Made by a program: the position numbers and the translations under genes. DNA of 63,415 bases from an uncultured Selenomonadales bacterium (GTDB lineage Bacteria; Bacillota; Negativicutes; Selenomonadales; Selenomonadaceae), in the NCBI GenBank assembly GCA_937877565.1, contig CALFJB010000085.1, forward strand, positions 1-63,415, given 5' to 3'. The notes under the pieces were generated by a model that ran no database searches, was not told where the DNA came from, and worked only from the letters and a program-made list of their open reading frames with translations. Shown here piece after piece: positions 60,701-63,415 of the stretch (within the stretch, counting starts at the first letter, position 1; every line of letters begins with the position of its first letter).

Positions 60701-63415
60701 TACCGAATCCTTTACCGTTTCTGTTATAAACGCTGAAGGCGAAACTTTGCTTGAAGATGTTGTAGTTTCCTCAAAAGGCGAATTTACTTTAGGCGAAGAC
60801 AATGCTATTACCGTTGCCAAAGATTCTACTTTAAATGCTACATTCGCTGACGGTCATTCAATTTCTTTAAAGGCTACAGACGACGCGGGCGGCAAAATTG
60901 AATTTACTGAAGACGGTATTCAATTTACACCGAATACAGGCGACGGCAATTTGGAACTTTCAGTTACAAGAGACGGCGAAACGCGCACGGCGTCCCTTGA
61001 AGTTACGGGTACTGTTACTTATCAATTCGACGGCGATATTTCGCTCGCGCAGGGTACAGTTGTTAAAAATGTTTTTGAAGACGGCAACATATTAACAATC
61101 ACTGCCAATACTGATGCAAGCGGTACAATTCATTTGGACGCTGAAGACGGCTTGAAAATTTCGCCTTCAACTGCAGACGCTTTGAAAGTTGAAGTATCTA
61201 ACGCTGAAGGAACAATTTATACTATAAATTCGATTGTCGGCGAGATAGATTATAGCGGCGGCGTTGTTACTTTAAGCGACGGCACTGAAATTACTATGAC
61301 AGATTATGAAAATCTTACTTCAAATATCAAAGTAAGCGGCGGTTCTACTTTAATTAAATTTGAAGACGACCGCGCAACCTACACCGTCGGCGAAAATGCA
61401 ACCTTCCTTGTTGATTGGGCTGACAGCTTAACTTGGAAGGCAAGCAACGGTACTGAAGTAATTGATAATTATGACGGTAATTTAACTTTATCCAAAGGCG
61501 CAACTTTCGACAGCGACGACAATATAACTACTTTCATACTTGCAGAAGCCGGAACTTACACGATTAACGGCAACACAGTTAAAACAACTGCAGATGGCGT
61601 TGAAGTTAAACTTTCAAACAACGATACAGTTGAATTTGATATTGGCGCGGCTGTCGATTACAGCAACTATAACATTGAAGGCGAAAGCGGCAACAGTATT
61701 CAACTTACTGCAAATGCTCCTTCGGTTATTATGTACAAGCAAGGCACGGTTAATATTGAAGGCAGTACTTTCACACTTACCGAAGACGATGCAGACGGTA
61801 TTAAACTTAGCTCTCCCAAAGACAATGAATTTAGCGTTTCCCGCGTAATTTCCGAAGATGAAGTTGAAAAATACAAGATTGACGCATCAGACGTTGGAAA
61901 AGTTTTTGAGGAAGTTGTAGAAATTTTCAACGACGAAACTTTTTCTGTACAACTTGCCGGAAACGGTATTAAACAAATTGATGGTCTTTCAAATACTACT
62001 GAAATTGTAAACACCGCAATTTTTGATGGCGAAATTGATCCGGAAGGAAATTATTTCTTTATTTCAACTGACAGCGCAGGAACATTTAAATTCGGTTCAA
62101 ACACTTATGAAATTGCCAAAGACGATAACGTTACACTCAAAATTAAATTTGACAAAGACGGAGACGGCGTAGTAACTGAAGTTACAGATTTAGTCGGCGA
62201 TATTGAAGGTAAAGCCGGTACAGAATTAAAAGTTAATGACACAGAATTTAAACTTAGTGCAGCTGAAGACGCGCTTAAAGTTTCAGCAGACGAAGACGGC
62301 AAAATTACACTTTCCGGCTTGTCAGATGAAGCGACAGTAACATATACCGAAACAAATGTTGCAGTAGAAATGACTGAACCGACAATTACAATTAACGGCG
62401 TAACTTATACCGCAGACGGCGACGAAGATAAAATTACAATCGAAAACCAAACAATCAGCGGAATTGACGAAAATGCAACATTCCAAATTTCACAAGCCGG
62501 CACTTACAATATTAACGGCAACGAAATTACAACCACTGAAGATAATGTTGAAGTTAAAGTTTTAAACGACGATGCAATAGAATTTGATATTGGCGCGGTA
62601 ACTGTTGAAGGACACGAAATTAGCGGCGACGAAGGTACAAAAGTTCAACTTTCAAACGATGAAGTTTCGCTTGTTATGTACAAAACAGGTACAGCAACTT
62701 TGGACGGACAAACTTTTGAACTGCTTGAAGACGTTGAAAACGGCGTAGTTGTTTCAAAGACTGATGAAGGCTTTAAAGTTTCGCACCTTATGACGGCTGC
62801 GGAAGTTGAAAGATACGGCGACCCTGAAACATTCATTGGAAAATATTTTGATGAAGATTATACAGTTACCGGCGATACAGACTACAATGTTACTCTTTAT
62901 ACGTATGGCTTAAAAGGACTGCAAAATATTTCAGCCGACGCGACAATTAAAGGCGTTCCTTCAGTTGAAGGCGTACCTTACGAAGGCGGAATAGCGGCTA
63001 TTATAACACCCGACGCTGAAGGTACTTTCAATTTCGGTACAAATGCTTATACAGTTAGCGGCGATACTTCAGTTGAAATTGGTGTTAATTTTGATGAAAA
63101 CGGCGATGGCATAGTTGCTGTAGTTAGCGATTTAGACGGCTCCATTGAAGGGCACGTTAGCGAATCAATTAAAATCAACGGTACTGAAATAAAAATTTCC
63201 GAAGAATCCGAAATTACAGCGTTGGCAGATGGCAGCGATATATTTATTTCAGGAATTGCTGACGGCGCAGAAGTTACATATTCAGGAACAAACGTTGCAA
63301 TAGAAATGACTGAACCGACCGTTACAATTAATGGCGTAACTTATACTTCAAGCGGCGACACAGATGGAGTTACAATCGAAAACAAGACAATCAGCGGACT
63401 TGATGGAAAAGCAAC
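54774..63415 (+). CDS. Giant Gly-rich RTX-like protein with embedded alpha/beta-hydrolase, 5' part
   Basis: At least 2880 codons are open to the window end with no stop, so the gene continues beyond it. It starts METLIFDLQLFDG, like the FDxQxF tag of the protein at 15338, then (GGGGEGGTPPE) repeats to ~residue 58. Residues ~60-480 are a Thr/Ser/Gly-rich beta-helix-like region; ~480-800 and ~1100-1570 have AGAGNDxI repeats related to RTX; ~800-1090 is an alpha/beta-hydrolase with Ser952 (HGVSMG), Asp1046 (HGNADT) and His1076 (GAGHA). From ~1570 on come beta-rich units repeating every ~300 residues (VTINGVTYT...GTYNINGN). It begins 15 bases after addA behind GAGAGG. Probably a surface or secreted enzyme or adhesin. 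Confidence 0.85.
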   Translation, partial: METLIFDLQLFDGEEGGEGGGGTPPEGGGGEGGTPPEGGGGEGGTPPEGGGGEGGGGSSSSVSWNGATVYTSATVTSAQTYTSSNADENAVLISTTSNVQVTLNNATVTKTGGESAGDNYSFYGINSAVMCMGGGTTSIVGGTVSTSAAGANGIFSYGANNGTTNATGDGTTVYIKDVEITTTAQGSGGIMTTYGGTTYASDLTITTSGGSSAPIRTDRGGGWVYVNGGTYTSSGLGSPAIYSTAAVNVSDATLTSTQSEGVCIEGAGSINLTDCDLTANNTATNGNATFYDSIMIYQSQSGDASDGTSVFTMTGGSLTSKNGHVFHVTNTTATINLNGVTINNSDSEGILLSVCDDGWTGADNIATLNATDQTLTGTILVGDDSTLNLNLSGSSTFTGTISGDISNAAGTSVSNSIGTVNVTLADNAKWYLTEDTYITNFDGNAANVISNGFTLYEGGVEVSGITSDDGIITNSNDNTLISGTEYADTINNSGDNVSISAGAGDDSIISSGESVYIEGGEGNDTIGNGGRYGTIDAGDGDDNIISTRQSSSISGGAGNDTITAIGANVTIDGGAGDDSISATGDNVTIVTGSGNDSISGVNSTTNIVAENTQSSLDGDNVILTTADGTVTLIDAKNQAFYLNGEETVFSGDGEGINKENSVSDTVVTGTDYNDSIKNTAKNVTINTSAGDDSIYNSSANVSIDAGAGADTITNLGANVSINAGDGDDSISNYAQNVTIVTGAGNDSISRIYSTTNIVAAVSESSIDGNNVILTTADGSVTIVDGKDQTFLLNGEETVFSGETETTNTLATYLADFMLHKTEAGYPAMAAVAFHPDEENPAAPTNYYSSETWTATSTDDLTLSAVHYSPENPTGKWVILVHGYGKTGAAMNDFAAPYLAQGLDVLIIDQRAAGNSEGEWLTMGVAESVDIAVWTQEIAKTNANAQITLHGVSMGAATVMLAAALSQITNVTAMIEDCGYGNVAKVLTDLLTAYGSEFGITGNIEELAEEIFKAGETLTGYDVSQAAPESVIAQVTVPSLFIHGNADTAIPVTNAQALYNASGASDKTLLTIEGAGHAMSAVVDSATYLSAAMTLINNSTEEIGASINSTVDNKNVRGTIYDDNIKIFGYNDTIDAGAGADKISVTGENISIDAGEGNNTVEIYSSFYDTIISGSGDDSISVGKGDHLSISSGEGKDSIIGTAFGIEDDDWSFGGYATVDAGAGNDYIAPFYSDNSSINAGDGDDTIINNGANTTIDAGAGNDYIEITNNATDKFETAIINAGDGADTISISGENTTIDGGAGNDSITAIEADKISINAGDGDNYVFNAFAYYDEDGNFVSKYTFDENGNLVSRTNKNSKQSTAATIVGGSGNDTLINQGIDNATVDAGEGNNFIGLYHSYYNTITTGSGNDSVVVDKGHYVNVSTGAGDDSIIGRIGTVEADSWAFGGHATIDAGAGNDYIAPIYSNDSSIYGGDGNDTIINNGQNTTIDGGAGDDYIKLTNNYENTTKDYEPQTIIASAGNDSISGVTSNTNIVANVTNSTLSGNNVILTTADGTLTLFDAKGQNFFLNGDSTVYGGSDGLGTKTILAGMSDVIDGVKYTAVDDTAILNLDSEGKVTGIASGKVDATINEAETTPTITLDGTTAFDFSATGSTTDGLNIKVGNQSINYMEGKVNYTADKITFAEGELKLKSTDSTFSTIMGTIVLTVPSSGLEINTGSKNFELNLTNEIVATFADDSLLSGSLKLSGKISRNGEDKSATLSEGAKLISDHLTIKGTELDLNFGITANKESVLAIDGMTLIVKDGSDLNITGTSFGIEGDMAVSGGDFSFGLLSLILNQSLDDLKLSPGATLQFTPKNLIPITITAAEDSATSMSIKDKIISVTTSDDKAISIKFSGVDVGTLNIIGTVALDTENQTITINKDTKVKLITASGVTFDSVANEDVKATLSVDETTGAMTLKTSDGASLLQAGANDTNTESFTVSVINAEGETLLEDVVVSSKGEFTLGEDNAITVAKDSTLNATFADGHSISLKATDDAGGKIEFTEDGIQFTPNTGDGNLELSVTRDGETRTASLEVTGTVTYQFDGDISLAQGTVVKNVFEDGNILTITANTDASGTIHLDAEDGLKISPSTADALKVEVSNAEGTIYTINSIVGEIDYSGGVVTLSDGTEITMTDYENLTSNIKVSGGSTLIKFEDDRATYTVGENATFLVDWADSLTWKASNGTEVIDNYDGNLTLSKGATFDSDDNITTFILAEAGTYTINGNTVKTTADGVEVKLSNNDTVEFDIGAAVDYSNYNIEGESGNSIQLTANAPSVIMYKQGTVNIEGSTFTLTEDDADGIKLSSPKDNEFSVSRVISEDEVEKYKIDASDVGKVFEEVVEIFNDETFSVQLAGNGIKQIDGLSNTTEIVNTAIFDGEIDPEGNYFFISTDSAGTFKFGSNTYEIAKDDNVTLKIKFDKDGDGVVTEVTDLVGDIEGKAGTELKVNDTEFKLSAAEDALKVSADEDGKITLSGLSDEATVTYTETNVAVEMTEPTITINGVTYTADGDEDKITIENQTISGIDENATFQISQAGTYNINGNEITTTEDNVEVKVLNDDAIEFDIGAVTVEGHEISGDEGTKVQLSNDEVSLVMYKTGTATLDGQTFELLEDVENGVVVSKTDEGFKVSHLMTAAEVERYGDPETFIGKYFDEDYTVTGDTDYNVTLYTYGLKGLQNISADATIKGVPSVEGVPYEGGIAAIITPDAEGTFNFGTNAYTVSGDTSVEIGVNFDENGDGIVAVVSDLDGSIEGHVSESIKINGTEIKISEESEITALADGSDIFISGIADGAEVTYSGTNVAIEMTEPTVTINGVTYTSSGDTDGVTIENKTISGLDGKA

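Noticed and set aside
1..63415. tRNA, rRNA or known riboswitch genes
   Set aside because: None was recognised by eye; a covariance-model search would be needed to exclude short or divergent ones.

Overview
The window looks like a chromosome segment of a diderm Firmicute (Negativicutes, Selenomonas-like). This is an inference from gene content: an AT-rich genome with Firmicutes-style genes (RicT, AddA, a GerMN lipoprotein, EcfT) next to an outer-membrane porin carrying an N-terminal SLH domain (31815-33545), a combination typical of that class. Many starts (ricT, ilvA, mreB, amidase, both DUF445 genes, potA, potB, potD, brnT) are best explained as TTG codons behind strong GGAG(G) sites.

Layout. 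1-3572 is the 3' end of a large RTX-repeat protein. 3640-8686 (minus) is one co-directional block: ricT, trmN6, then five tandem MNT-HEPN cassettes with identical junctions; the fourth HEPN has a one-base shift in an A-run. 8801-15267 holds a cytidine-deaminase homologue that has lost its zinc ligands, truA-ecfT-typA, a secreted transglutaminase-like protein and threonine ammonia-lyase. 15338-19366 is a second RTX protein whose promoter has nine G residues between perfect -35 and -10 boxes, the layout of a phase-variable switch. 19511-28264 (minus) is mostly cell envelope: carbonic anhydrase, U32 peptidase, MreB, GerMN lipoprotein, AMIN-amidase, DUF3006 protein, ComEC-like lipoprotein, HAD phosphatase and two small membrane proteins. 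28377-31220 holds two DUF445 paralogues among intergenic hairpin elements and a CCCTAA-like tandem repeat.

31221-34391 carries the SLH porin behind a strong promoter, three upstream copies of a 17-bp motif and a leader ORF, followed by a broken and an intact copy of a coiled-coil membrane protein gene. 34584-44039 contains an acetyltransferase and potABCD for polyamine import, split between potC and potD by a type III restriction-modification pair (res, mod), which itself encloses a 34-residue hydrophobic ORF with its own promoter and terminator.

44133-48317 (minus) is the most system-like region: a radical SAM/SPASM maturase, a 66-residue Cys-rich CX3 repeat precursor, a terminator-like hairpin, a ClpP-like protease, an ABC exporter and a secreted protein. 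It looks like a thioether RiPP (ranthipeptide/sactipeptide-type) cluster with an unusual protease. A MITE-like inverted-repeat element and a serine recombinase lie upstream. 49312-54758 holds fba, a BrnT/BrnA toxin-antitoxin module with an extra BrnA-like gene, and addA without addB. From 54774 to the window end runs one open frame of at least 2880 codons: a giant Gly-rich, RTX-like protein with an alpha/beta-hydrolase domain embedded in it.

No tRNA, rRNA or CRISPR array was recognised. All calls are from reading the sequence; no database search was possible.
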